Shown: one piece after another, positions 1-7,300 of the stretch
How the letters are laid out: every line of letters begins with the position of its first letter
Numbering within the stretch: the stretch's first letter is position 1
Source of the DNA: an uncultured Acidobacteriota bacterium
GTDB taxonomy: Bacteria > Acidobacteriota > Terriglobia > Bryobacterales > Bryobacteraceae
NCBI GenBank assembly: GCA_937952345.1
Contig: CALFYN010000079.1
Location: 1 to 9,693, forward strand
Direction: 5' to 3'
DNA: 9,693 bases
Program-made: the position numbers and the translations under genes
Notes under the pieces: model-generated
What the model saw: only the letters and a program-made list of their open reading frames with translations
Databases searched by the model: none
What the model was told of the DNA's origin: nothing

Positions 1-911
1 ACAATCAGCGTGTTTTCATACTCACCCCGTGCCCGCAACGCCGCAACAATCTGCCCGATTTTCCGATCCACAAACGTAATTTTCGAAAAATACGAGCGGC
101 GGATGAGTGCAATCTCCTCTGCTTTCAAGCCACCAGCCCGGCTCGCCAAGTCCGCAAAATGCGGCGTTTTATCCTTCAAATCCTCAGCCGTTGCCACCGG
201 TTGAGGAATCGTCGCCCTGTCGTACTCCTTTTCCGTCGGGAGCCCCAATCCATCGAACGGCTGATGCGGGCCATGGAACGACACAGTCAGAAACCAGGGC
301 CGATCAAGCGGGCATTTGTCTCGCACATACGCCACCGCCTGCTCGCCCACCCAATCATCCATGTGGAACCGAGCCTCGCCCTTCCAGCGCGATACAAAGC
401 GCCCCGCTGGCTCACGCAGATCCGCCTGCGTCACGCCCGCATCCCGCAAATACCGAGTGTAGGACGTATTCCGCTCCCCGGCCTCGCCATCCACCAGATC
501 CTCATAGTCGTACCCGTGCGCCACGGTCGCCCGGCCGAAGTGCTGCTTTCCGATCGCGGCCGTGTGATACCCCGCCGCCCGCAGTCGCGTCATGAATGTG
601 GTCTCATGGGCCGGCAGATAGGTGATGTAGGTCGGCGCTCCGCATTGCGATGGATAACGTCCTGTGTAGATCGCCGCGCGTGCCGGCACACACGATGGAC
701 TGGTGGAGTAGGCATTCGTGAATGCCACCCCTTCACGGGCTAGCGCGTCCAGATGCGGAGTCTTCACCGCCGGATTCACATACCCCACGCAATCGTGGCG
801 GTGCTCATCCGTCATGAGGAATAGAATATTCGGCCGCGCCGCCTGTGCTGCCCGTCCGTTTCCGAGGGCAGCCAAACCGCCGAGTGTTCGCAATACCGAT
901 CGCCGGTGCAT
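1..911 (-). CDS. Sulfatase (formylglycine-dependent, arylsulfatase/alkaline phosphatase superfamily), C-terminus cut by window edge
   Basis: Hydrolyses sulfate esters; the substrate cannot be told from this part. The 303 visible codons form one unbroken frame that runs off the left edge. The N-terminus begins MHRRSVLRTLGGLAAL followed by an Ala-rich stretch, a twin-arginine-like signal, so export is likely. The mature part opens with RPNILFLMTDEH, where D35 is the usual metal-ligand region. C74-V-P76-A77-R78 is the core sulfatase signature (CxPxR), with the Cys that is oxidised to formylglycine, followed by TGRYPS. GKQHFG supplies the conserved active-site Lys/His, and RSYFSKITFVDRKIG is the usual helix before the second metal-ligand motif, which lies outside the window. 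The start at 911 fits the signal peptide; an in-frame ATG at 965 would add 18 residues ahead of the RR motif and is less likely. No strong ribosome site. Maturation needs an FGE or anSME enzyme, not seen here. Confidence 0.93.
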   Translation of the reverse strand, partial: MHRRSVLRTLGGLAALGNGRAAQAARPNILFLMTDEHRHDCVGYVNPAVKTPHLDALAREGVAFTNAYSTSPSCVPARAAIYTGRYPSQCGAPTYITYLPAHETTFMTRLRAAGYHTAAIGKQHFGRATVAHGYDYEDLVDGEAGERNTSYTRYLRDAGVTQADLREPAGRFVSRWKGEARFHMDDWVGEQAVAYVRDKCPLDRPWFLTVSFHGPHQPFDGLGLPTEKEYDRATIPQPVATAEDLKDKTPHFADLASRAGGLKAEEIALIRRSYFSKITFVDRKIGQIVAALRARGEYENTLI

Positions 912-950
912 CCCTTTGGTTGTAGCATGCAGACCCACCAGCGCAGCCGC

Positions 951-963
951 TATTATTGGCAAC
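951..963 (+). promoter_or_regulatory. Candidate -10 box for a leaderless transcript of the 376-aa protein
   Basis: TATTAT at 951-956 (5 of 6 to TATAAT) ends 7 nt before the ATG at 964, so transcription would start at or next to the start codon. No Shine-Dalgarno precedes that ATG. The -35 region (TGCAGA, 928-933) is weak. Inference from spacing only. Confidence 0.4.
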
Positions 964-2094
964 ATGGATCAAGCCCTGTTCGCCGCGCTCGACGATCTGT
1001 TGCCCGCAGCATCCCCCGCCGAAGCGCTGGACTTCCTGATGGACCAATTCCGTCAGAACCGCCAGTATGCCCTTCTTTTTGAAGCCACTCTCATGAAGCG
1101 ACGTGCCGAGCTCAGCGTACCCCTGATCCAGACCGAACCTCTACCCGAAGACAAGCGCGTCGCATATGATGAAACCGTAATCGCAGCCGCCCGTGAAACC
1201 GGATCACTCTACCTGGCTGAAGGCAACATCGAACGAGCCTGGCCCTACTTCCGGGCAATCGGCGAAACCGGGCCCATCCGTGAAGCCATCGCACGCTATA
1301 CGCCCTCCGAAGAAGAAGATCCCGAACCCGTCATCGACATCGCCTACCAACAGGCGGTGCACCCCTCCAAAGGCCTGGAACTCATCCTCGCCCGTTTCGG
1401 TATGTGCCGAGCCATTACCGTGTTCGGCATGTACGGCGCCACAGCCGAACGCGAGGAGTGTATTCATCTGCTGGTTTCCAGCCTGTACCGCGAACTGCTC
1501 GAAAACCTCAAGGCTGCCATCGATCGCATCGAATCCTCACCCTCCGAAACTGCAAGCATCGCCGAACTGATCGCCACGCGCGACTGGCTGTTCGGCGAAT
1601 ACGATTATTACGTCGATACGTCGCATCTCACCTCCGTCATCCAACACGCTGCCGACACCGTGAATCCCGCAACCCTGCGGATGATCCGTGAACTTTGCGC
1701 CTACGGCCGGCGTCTCTCCGTCAATTTCCGCATCCAGGGCCACCCACCCTTTGAGAATATCTACGAGGATTACGACGCCTACGCCGCGGCGCTGCTGGGC
1801 GACAACGTTGAAGCATCCATCGCCCATTTCCGCCGCAAAATGGAAGAGAGCGATCCGCAGGAAACTTTGGAAGCGCAGGCACTAGTGCAATTACTGTTGA
1901 AACTTGATCGCACGCGCGAAGCCATGGAGGTGGCCCTCCAGCGCCTCGCGCACAAATCACCGAACGAAATCGCCTGTCCTCCCGCAATGCACCTCTGCCG
2001 TATGGCCGGCGATTTCGAGGCGCTTCGCCAACTCGCCCGTGACAAAGGCGACATCCTCAGCTACGCCGCGGCCGCCCTTGAATCGCGCACTTAA
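964..2094 (+). CDS. Uncharacterised 376-aa soluble alpha-helical protein
   Basis: I do not recognise the family. The product starts MDQALFAALDDLLPAASPAE and has no signal peptide or membrane segment, so it is probably cytoplasmic. It is rich in amphipathic helices. Pieces such as GSLYLAEGNIERAWPYFRAI (about residues 80-100) and the C-terminal QALVQLLLKLDRTREAMEVA followed by MHLCRMAGDFEALRQLARDKGD read like TPR or other helix-turn-helix solenoid repeats. An acidic patch (PSEEEDPEP, near residue 120) separates the N-terminal helices from a central domain with FENIYEDYDAYAAALLGD. No catalytic motif is evident. The frame is open upstream to 718, but that extension antisenses the sulfatase and is composed unlike the rest; ATG 964 is the sensible start. 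It is divergent from the sulfatase (52-nt gap) and its stop overlaps that of the convergent SDR gene. A scaffold or protein-binding role is only a guess. Confidence 0.82.
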   Translation: MDQALFAALDDLLPAASPAEALDFLMDQFRQNRQYALLFEATLMKRRAELSVPLIQTEPLPEDKRVAYDETVIAAARETGSLYLAEGNIERAWPYFRAIGETGPIREAIARYTPSEEEDPEPVIDIAYQQAVHPSKGLELILARFGMCRAITVFGMYGATAEREECIHLLVSSLYRELLENLKAAIDRIESSPSETASIAELIATRDWLFGEYDYYVDTSHLTSVIQHAADTVNPATLRMIRELCAYGRRLSVNFRIQGHPPFENIYEDYDAYAAALLGDNVEASIAHFRRKMEESDPQETLEAQALVQLLLKLDRTREAMEVALQRLAHKSPNEIACPPAMHLCRMAGDFEALRQLARDKGDILSYAAAALESRT

Positions 2095-2849
2095 CCGCGC
2101 CCTACCAGCGGCATTTTCGTCGCCATGATCGTCATGAACAGTACGTTCGATTCCAGCGGCAAGTTGGCGATAAACACCACCGCATCAGCCACGTGCTGCA
2201 CGTCCATGCGCGGTTCCACCATCGTCGTTCCGTTGGCCTGCGGCACGCCGCCCGTCATGCGCTGCGTCATCTCCGTCGCTGCGTTGCCGATGTCAATCTG
2301 GCTGCATGCGATGTCGTTCTTCCGCCCGTCCAAGGCGATGCACTTCGTCAATCCGCTAATGGCGTGCTTCGTCGCCGTATAGGGCGCGGAGTTCGGCCGG
2401 GGCACTTGCGCCGAAATCGAACCATTGTTGATGATTCGCCCGCCCCGCGGGTTCTGTGCTTTCATCATCCGAATCGCTTCCTGCGCGCAAAGGAAGGCCC
2501 CGGTGAGATTCACATTCACCACCGTACTCCATTGCGCAAGCGTCAGATCCTCCATTGGCATCGCCGGCGCGCCCATTCCGGCGTTGTTGAACAGCACGTC
2601 CAGCCGCCCGTACACCAACTTCGTCTTCGCAAATAGCGCCCGTACCGATTCCTCACTGCTTACGTCCGTCGGAACCGCCAGCATGCGACCATCCGCGTCG
2701 CCCGATTGCAGCACCGTGCGATCCAATTCCTCGCTGCGGCGGCCCGCCAGCACAACCGCGTATCCCGCCTTGTGCAGCGCCAGCGCCGATGCTCTCCCGA
2801 TTCCACTGCCTGCGCCGGTCACCAGCGCCACTCTCGCTTGCTCTGTCAT
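2091..2849 (-). CDS. Short-chain dehydrogenase/reductase (SDR, classical type)
   Basis: NAD(P)-dependent oxidoreductase of 252 aa, the usual length for classical SDRs; the substrate is unknown. The Rossmann signature TGAGSGIG is at 11-18, with G-R37-R38 after the second strand, a basic pair that favours NADP(H) over NAD(H). D62-V follows the third strand, NNAG is at 88-91 and NVNLTG at 112-117. The catalytic Ser is S144 in NGSIS, and Y157-T-A-T-K161 is the catalytic YxxxK. The start at 2849 puts the Gly-rich motif at the normal distance; the frame is open further upstream but would run through gltX. Convergent with the 376-aa gene: the two TAA stops share TTAA at 2091-2094. Divergent from gltX with a 47-nt gap. 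All catalytic residues are present, so an active enzyme is expected. The fold is certain, the reaction is not. Confidence 0.95.
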   Translation of the reverse strand: MTEQARVALVTGAGSGIGRASALALHKAGYAVVLAGRRSEELDRTVLQSGDADGRMLAVPTDVSSEESVRALFAKTKLVYGRLDVLFNNAGMGAPAMPMEDLTLAQWSTVVNVNLTGAFLCAQEAIRMMKAQNPRGGRIINNGSISAQVPRPNSAPYTATKHAISGLTKCIALDGRKNDIACSQIDIGNAATEMTQRMTGGVPQANGTTMVEPRMDVQHVADAVVFIANLPLESNVLFMTIMATKMPLVGRG

Positions 2850-2862
2850 GTCCCCTATTCTA
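2850..2862 (-). promoter_or_regulatory. Candidate -10 box for SDR, leaderless spacing
   Basis: On the minus strand TAGAAT (2862-2857, 5 of 6 to consensus) ends 7 nt before the SDR ATG. No convincing -35 is visible. A G-rich stretch (AGGGGAC) touches the ATG but is too close to act as a normal Shine-Dalgarno. Confidence 0.35.
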
Positions 2863-2896
2863 TGACGGAGGCGGGTGCGTCCTTCATAATGAATTG
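2862..2896 (+). promoter_or_regulatory. Candidate sigma70-type promoter of gltX
   Basis: ATGACG at 2862-2867 (4 of 6 to TTGACA), a 17-nt spacer, then CATAAT at 2885-2890 (5 of 6 to TATAAT). The -10 ends 6 nt before the gltX ATG at 2897, so the mRNA would have little or no 5' leader. It fits the 47-nt divergent gap and overlaps the SDR -10 region, so the two promoters may compete. Confidence 0.5.
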
Positions 2897-4375
2897 ATGC
2901 CAGAGATTCGTACCCGGTTCGCCCCCAGCCCCACGGGGTTGCTGCATATTGGGGGCGTGCGTACCGCACTGTTTGAAATTCTGTTCGCCCACCACCATGG
3001 TGGCAAGGCCATTCTGCGGATCGATGATACCGACCGCACGCGGCTGGTGCCCGGAGCTATTCAGTCCCTCATTGAAGATCTCAGCTGGGTCGGTCTGCAT
3101 TTTGATGAAGGACCGTCGGATGAAGAAATCGCCCGCGCCGATGAGGCGTACAAGGGTGGGTTCGGAATCGGCGGCCCGTCCCAGCCGTACATCCAGAGCC
3201 AGCGCCTGCACCGCTATCAGGAAACCTCTGAAGAGTTGATTCGCCTGGGTGTTGCATACCGCTGCGATTGCACCGCCGAACGACTGGAGAAAGAGCGCGA
3301 AGAGCAAACTGCGCGAAAAGAATCCGTCGGTTATTCCGGCTACTGCCGCACTCGCAACGTTCCCGCCGGCGTCCCCCATGTCGTCCGCTTCATCATCCCC
3401 GAAGACCGCGCCATTCATCTCAAGGATGCTGTGAAGGGCGAAGTCCGGTGGGAGCAGATCATCCTCCGCGACCCCGTTCTGCTCAAGAGCGACGGCTTTC
3501 CCACCTACCATCTGGCCACTGTTGTGGATGATCATGACATGCGCATCTCGCACGTGTTGCGCGCCGATGAGTGGCTTTCCACCGCCCCGCTGCACCTGCT
3601 GCTGTTCGAGGCGCTTGGCTGGGAAGCGCCCGTGTTCGCGCACCTGCCGCCTGTACTTGGCACCGACGGGAAGAAACTGTCCAAACGCCACGGTGCAACG
3701 TTCCTCGGTTCCTTCCGCGAAGCGGGCTATCTCCCCGAAGCGATTCTCAATTTCATGGCGCTAATTGGATGGTCGCCAGGCGAAGGGGAGCAGCAGGAGA
3801 TCTTCTCCATGGAGGAACTCACCCGCCGCTTCTCGCTCGATCGCGTCAATAACGCCGGCGGCGTATTCTCTTACGACAAGCTGAAGTGGATGAACGGTGT
3901 CTATATCCGCGCACTCGCCGTAGATGACCTGCGGCAGCGTTTGCGACCATTCCTTGCCGCCGCCGGACTACAAGTGGATGATGAAAAGTTGAGGCGCATC
4001 GTGCCGCACATCCAGCAGCGGCTCGAACTCCTGCCGGACGCCATCCCGCTGGTGGAATTCCTCTTCAAGCCGAAGATTGAGCGTGACCTCAGCGCCATGC
4101 TCAAGAAGGGAATGGATGCACCCAAAGCCCGTGACATCTCTCACCGCGCCGCCGAAGCCCTTGCTGCATTGCCCGTCTTCGATGCCCCAGCCATCGAAGA
4201 CGCGCTCCGCAAGCTGGCCGAAGATCTCGGCCTGCAAGCCGGATCGGTATTCACTGTCATCCGCATCGGCGTCACCGGACAGAAAGTCACGCCGCCGCTG
4301 TTCGAATCGGTCTATGCGTTGGGGCAAACAGAATCCGCCGCTCGCTTGCAGGAAACCGCGCAACTGTTGGTCTAG
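2897..4375 (+). CDS. gltX: Glutamyl-tRNA synthetase (class I)
   Basis: Charges tRNA(Glu), and possibly tRNA(Gln) if the organism uses the transamidation route, with glutamate in the cytoplasm. Length 492 aa, normal for the family. The N-terminus TRFAPSPTGLLHIGG carries the class I HIGH box as HIGG (17-20). The usual RIEDTD motif reads RIDDTD (42-46 region). KLSKR at 260-264 is the KMSKS loop. A zinc-type knuckle keeps C123, C125 and C150, but the fourth ligand position (His in E. coli) is Thr152. Compared with the E. coli enzyme there is an insert of roughly 20 residues rich in Gly/Ser (around EEIARADEAYKGGFGIGG) before the YIQSQRLHRY motif. The C-terminal helical half (from about 340) is the anticodon-binding region. 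The frame is open upstream to 2789 but the protein clearly begins at MPEIRTRF. No Shine-Dalgarno. It ends 9 nt before the convergent efp. Confidence 0.97.
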   Translation: MPEIRTRFAPSPTGLLHIGGVRTALFEILFAHHHGGKAILRIDDTDRTRLVPGAIQSLIEDLSWVGLHFDEGPSDEEIARADEAYKGGFGIGGPSQPYIQSQRLHRYQETSEELIRLGVAYRCDCTAERLEKEREEQTARKESVGYSGYCRTRNVPAGVPHVVRFIIPEDRAIHLKDAVKGEVRWEQIILRDPVLLKSDGFPTYHLATVVDDHDMRISHVLRADEWLSTAPLHLLLFEALGWEAPVFAHLPPVLGTDGKKLSKRHGATFLGSFREAGYLPEAILNFMALIGWSPGEGEQQEIFSMEELTRRFSLDRVNNAGGVFSYDKLKWMNGVYIRALAVDDLRQRLRPFLAAAGLQVDDEKLRRIVPHIQQRLELLPDAIPLVEFLFKPKIERDLSAMLKKGMDAPKARDISHRAAEALAALPVFDAPAIEDALRKLAEDLGLQAGSVFTVIRIGVTGQKVTPPLFESVYALGQTESAARLQETAQLLV

Positions 4376-4384
4376 ATGAACGTA

Positions 4385-4942
4385 TCAGGCCCGTTCCTGG
4401 TAGGTGCCTTCCGAAGTGGATACGCGAATCTTCTCACCCTGATTGATGAACGGAGGCACCTGCACCATCAACCCGGTTTCCATCTTCGCGGGCTTGGTCA
4501 CGTTCGACACCGTTGCCCCCTTCAGGCCGGGCTCCGTTTCCACCACCGTCAAATCCACGCTCGGCGGCAATTCCACGCTGATCGGCTTGCCTTCGTAAAA
4601 TTCCACCGTCACTTTCAGCTGCGGAACCAGGTAGTTCACAGCATCCCCAAGCGTGTCCTTCGTGAAGTGCATCTGCTCGTAATTCTCGATGTTCATGAAG
4701 TAGTAATACTCGCCATCGTCGTACAGATACTCCATCTCGTGCTCGTCCAGCATCGCCTTCTCCACCCGGTCTTCCGATGAGAAGCGGTGCTCGATTTGCG
4801 AGCCGCTGCGAAGGTTCCGCATCTTCACTTGCACGAAACCGCGCAGATTTCCGGGCGTCCGATGTTCCATCTTGAAGACAGAGAACAACTCGTTGTTAAA
4901 CTTAATCACCATGCCCGGGCGCAGTTGGGTTGCAGTCAGCAT
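4385..4942 (-). CDS. efp: Translation elongation factor P
   Basis: Binds stalled ribosomes between the P and E sites and promotes peptide-bond formation at polyproline stretches. Length 185 aa, full size: a KOW-like domain I (1 to about 64), then two OB-type domains, ending with the family signature region VNYLVPQLKVTVEFYEGKPI and DPGLKG-like EPGLKGATV. Domain I's loop, which reaches the peptidyl-transferase centre, reads TPGNLRGF. By alignment with E. coli VKPGKGQAF, the tip residue modified in other bacteria (K34 in E. coli, Arg in Pseudomonas-type EF-P) is N32 here, codon AAT at 4849-4847. Neither beta-lysylation by EpmA nor rhamnosylation by EarP could act on it. The start at 4942 is the natural N-terminus; an AGGA sits almost against the ATG, so initiation signals are weak. 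Convergent with gltX. Identification is secure. Confidence 0.97.
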   Translation of the reverse strand: MLTATQLRPGMVIKFNNELFSVFKMEHRTPGNLRGFVQVKMRNLRSGSQIEHRFSSEDRVEKAMLDEHEMEYLYDDGEYYYFMNIENYEQMHFTKDTLGDAVNYLVPQLKVTVEFYEGKPISVELPPSVDLTVVETEPGLKGATVSNVTKPAKMETGLMVQVPPFINQGEKIRVSTSEGTYQERA

Positions 4943-4989
4943 ATCCTAGAAAAAATCCTCTCCAATCGCGAATGCGTATCCTTGATTCA

Positions 4990-5005
4990 GGTTCGCGCGT
5001 GAACC
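4990..5005. repeat. Short perfect inverted repeat, operator-like
   Basis: GGTTC (4990-4994) and GAACC (5001-5005) flank six bases GCGCGT. It lies between the divergent efp and receiver genes, upstream of the candidate receiver promoter. Five-base arms are short and may arise by chance. Confidence 0.25.
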
Positions 5006-5023
5006 CTCAGTTTAGCAGAAAGG

Positions 5024-5053
5024 TTGCATGGGCCGCGCGGTTGTGGCTACTAT
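5024..5053 (+). promoter_or_regulatory. Candidate promoter of the receiver-domain gene
   Basis: TTGCAT (5024-5029), an 18-nt spacer, then TACTAT (5048-5053). This is a fair sigma70 match at acceptable spacing and would give a 5' leader of about 75 nt ahead of the ATG at 5137. Confidence 0.4.
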
Positions 5054-5136
5054 GTAGTGGACCTTCCAACAGGCTTGCAGCCGGCTTCCCGCCGGATTTG
5101 CGGCCAACCAAAGTCAAATTCAGATTGAAGAGCTCT

Positions 5137-5520
5137 ATGGCGAACGTGCCGGACAATAGAAGAATTTTGGCCCTTGTTGGCGACTTGATGTTTACCGTCA
5201 AAATCACGGAAGCCGCCAAACGCAACGGGATGCAGGTGGAGTATGTAAAGACGGATGAGGAGTTCCTGGAAAAGGCAAGGCTCAGGCCCCGGCTGGTAAT
5301 CATGGACCTCAATATCCATACCGCCCAGCCTGTGGAACTCATTCTCGCTCTAAAGGGCGACCCGGATACGAAGCAGATCAGTGTATTAGGCTACGTATCC
5401 CACATCCAGGGTGACCTCAAGCTGAAGGCGCAGGAAGCCGGCGCCGACCTGGTGCTGGCCCGTTCCGCCTTTACGCAGAATTTACCGCAATTATTAAAGA
5501 GGCATGCCGGAACTCTCTAG
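5137..5520 (+). CDS. Stand-alone receiver (CheY-like) protein, degenerate
   Basis: A 127-aa single-domain response-regulator-like protein with no output domain, so any effect would be through protein contacts. The beta1 strand ILALVGDLMFTVKI has only one acidic residue (D16) where active receivers usually have two. LVIMD57LN places an Asp at the phospho-acceptor site after beta3. The switch strand reads SVLGYVSH, and the final conserved KP pair is replaced by R109-S110 in LVLARSAF, so the Lys that contacts the phosphoryl group is missing. This suggests a pseudo-receiver or altered phosphorylation chemistry. The DLMFxxKI pattern after beta1 resembles a family of short receiver-like proteins seen in several phyla (from memory). 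Start ATG 5137 has GAAGAG 4 nt upstream; the frame is open upstream to 4930 but that part does not look like protein. Its TAG overlaps the stop of the convergent kinase remnant within CTAG. Confidence 0.85.
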   Translation: MANVPDNRRILALVGDLMFTVKITEAAKRNGMQVEYVKTDEEFLEKARLRPRLVIMDLNIHTAQPVELILALKGDPDTKQISVLGYVSHIQGDLKLKAQEAGADLVLARSAFTQNLPQLLKRHAGTL

Positions 5521-7179
5521 AGACACCGGTTAATCTCGGCGTACAGCTCTTCCGCATGAAATGGCTTTGCCACGGAGCCGTCTATTCCCGCATCGAGAAA
5601 CCGCTGCCGATCTCCCAACAATGCGTTGGCCGATATGCCGACAATCGGCATCGAGTAACCACGGCTGCGCAGGATGTGGGGCCTCAATGCCATCCAGTTC
5701 CTGCATTTGATTAACCATAAAAACAATATCGAACTCGCCGGCTTCCACAGCGGCCACAGCTTCGCGCCCGTTGAGAACCACGTGCACGTCATGCCCATGG
5801 CCCGCGAGCAGTCGCGTGGCAACAATCTGGTTCAAAGTAACGTCCTTTGCTGTCAGGATCTTCAGCCGTTCGCACCGGTTGCGTTTCCCGGCACGCCTGC
5901 GAGCATATCGGCCGCCGCCGTGTGACAAGGCAACTGGAGAGTGAAAAAGAAATCACTTCCCATGTTCATGAGGTCCACAAACGGCGCGCTGATCGACAGC
6001 CCCAGTCTCGTCCCCCGTACCGCCGCGTCACGGGCCCGTCCGCCTGAGCGAATGCCTCGAAAGTATCTCTCTGCTTGTCCTCCGGGATTCGATGCCGGTA
6101 TCGCGTACGTGAAAGGTCAGCGTGACCTGTCCATCTTGCGTAGGGCTGCAATCCACGCTCAATTCAGCATGCCCCTGATCGGTGAATTTCAACGCATTAG
6201 CTGCCAGATTGAGCAAAATCTGCTTCAAACGTCCTGGATCCCCAACCGTGGCGGCCGGCACCGCCGCGCCAATTGCCGTGCGCAACTCCACTCCTTTTTC
6301 CTCTGCTTGCGGGGCCAGTACCGCGCTCGCATCTGCCAGCATCTGAGCCGGCGAAAGGGAATTGCTCCAACGTCAACTTCCCGGCTTCGATTTTCGAGAG
6401 ATCGAGAATGTCGTTCAGTACTCGCAGCAAATCCTTTCACTCCCGATTCCCGCAGCAACCGCACCATGCCGAGGATTCCATGCATCGTCGTACGGATCTC
6501 GTGGGTCATGTTCGCTAGAAACTGGCTCTTGGCATGGTTTGCCGCCTCCGCTAATTTCTTCGCCGATCCCAACTCCCGATTGACGAAAACATCTCGGTCG
6601 CGGTCGATCAACTGCTTCCAGTAGGCATTGCCGCGCCTCGTACCTTGCGCCACCAGGAAAAATGCAAGGATCACGGTGCTAAGAAGGAAAGCATATGCAT
6701 GGGCGTTGCCCAGTCCAAGACCAACCAGCAGTGTCGGCGAGAAAACGCATGCGATCTGAATCCGGGCCAGGGCTGCGTTGGATGTGAGAGAACACTGCAC
6801 CCGCCGTGATCCCGGCCACCCAGGCGATCACCAAACTATCGACCCAGCTCTCAAAACCGTTGGAGATGATGATCGCCACCGCCGGGGTTCCGCAGAACAG
6901 TCCGATGAGCACGGCTGTCACAGTAAAAAAGGCCACGCCGAAGCCGCAGTCTTTTTTCATAAATGGCTTCGATTTTATCAGAAAGTGTGCACGAAGTCTA
7001 AGAGCGAACGTGTTCACGCCCACCAGCGCCATCCACCAGGCGGTGTGATGCCGGAAGATCGAGGTCGTCAGGTATAACAACAGTTGGAGTACACGGTGCG
7101 AATACAAGGCATGCGAGCGACGGTTACCCTGTTCCCGATCCGCAATGCAGTGCGGCCGTTGCGCACCGCTCCAGATCAT
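5517..7179 (-). pseudogene. Decayed membrane-bound hybrid histidine kinase (TM - HisKA - HATPase - REC)
   Basis: Conceptual reading gives one protein broken by seven frame changes and no nonsense codons inside the homologous pieces. From the 5' end: membrane segments such as FFTVTAVLIGLFCGTPAVAI (about 7179-6795); TM2 part plus HisKA with SQFLANMTHEIRT, His codon 6503-6501 (6800-6437); LLRVLNDILDLSKIEAGKL (6436-6355); EEKGVELRT and the N-box ILLNLAANALKFTD to DTGI (6342-6092); PEDKQRDTFEAFAQAD (6089-6018); LGLSIS and FFFTLQLP (6014-5890); receiver start LKILTAKDVTLNQ (5880-5690); receiver end GISANALLG to AKPF (5680-5517). About 20 residues between the two HisKA helices are gone. Missense decay is also present: the receiver phospho-Asp is Val (codon 5715-5713), the acidic pair is altered, GTGLGL reads GTRLGL. 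AGGAGG at 7185-7180 abuts an ATG at 7179 and marks the probable old start. Not functional as a whole. Confidence 0.88.
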
Positions 7180-7300
7180 CCTCCTGTGCGGTACCCTAAT
7201 AACCGGTACGGCATTCTCAATAGTATACTCAGGTTTCCGGCTCGGGATCGCGCTGTCGGAAGGGTTCTTCCTCCGCGCCGGTCCAGCCAAAGGTCATTTG
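7180..7300. other. Gap between kinase remnant and four-TM protein
   Basis: 121 nt between divergent genes. It contains AGGAGG on the minus strand (7185-7180), the relic ribosome site of the kinase, and a palindrome AGTATACT (7222-7229) that includes a TATACT on either strand. No -35 of quality goes with it. AAAGG at 7289-7293 is the plus-strand ribosome site for the gene at 7301. Confidence 0.5.

Larger units (their letters stand above)
4943..5136. other. Divergent intergenic region efp / receiver protein
   Basis: 194 nt with no gene. It must hold the efp promoter (minus) and the promoter of the receiver gene (plus). A perfect inverted repeat GGTTC-N6-GAACC lies at 4990-5005. A second short hairpin, CCGGC-TTCCC-GCCGG, lies around 5082-5096 in what would be the receiver gene's leader. 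I found no convincing efp promoter. Confidence 0.6.

Noticed and set aside
718..963. N-terminal extension of the 376-aa protein's frame, upstream of ATG 964
   Set aside because: It runs antisense through the sulfatase signature region and is Arg/Pro/Ser-rich, typical of a shadow frame in high-GC DNA.
2855..3691. 278-codon open frame on the minus strand opposite gltX
   Set aside because: gltX on the plus strand has all family motifs; the minus frame has no recognisable protein character.
5938..5958. AGTGA / TCACT inverted repeat with an A-rich loop, resembling a terminator
   Set aside because: It lies within the coding part of the kinase remnant (FFFTLQLP region) and lacks a U-tract after the stem.
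5941..6624. 227-codon plus-strand frame opposite the kinase
   Set aside because: The minus strand carries clear HisKA/HATPase motifs; the plus frame is Arg/Ser-rich shadow.
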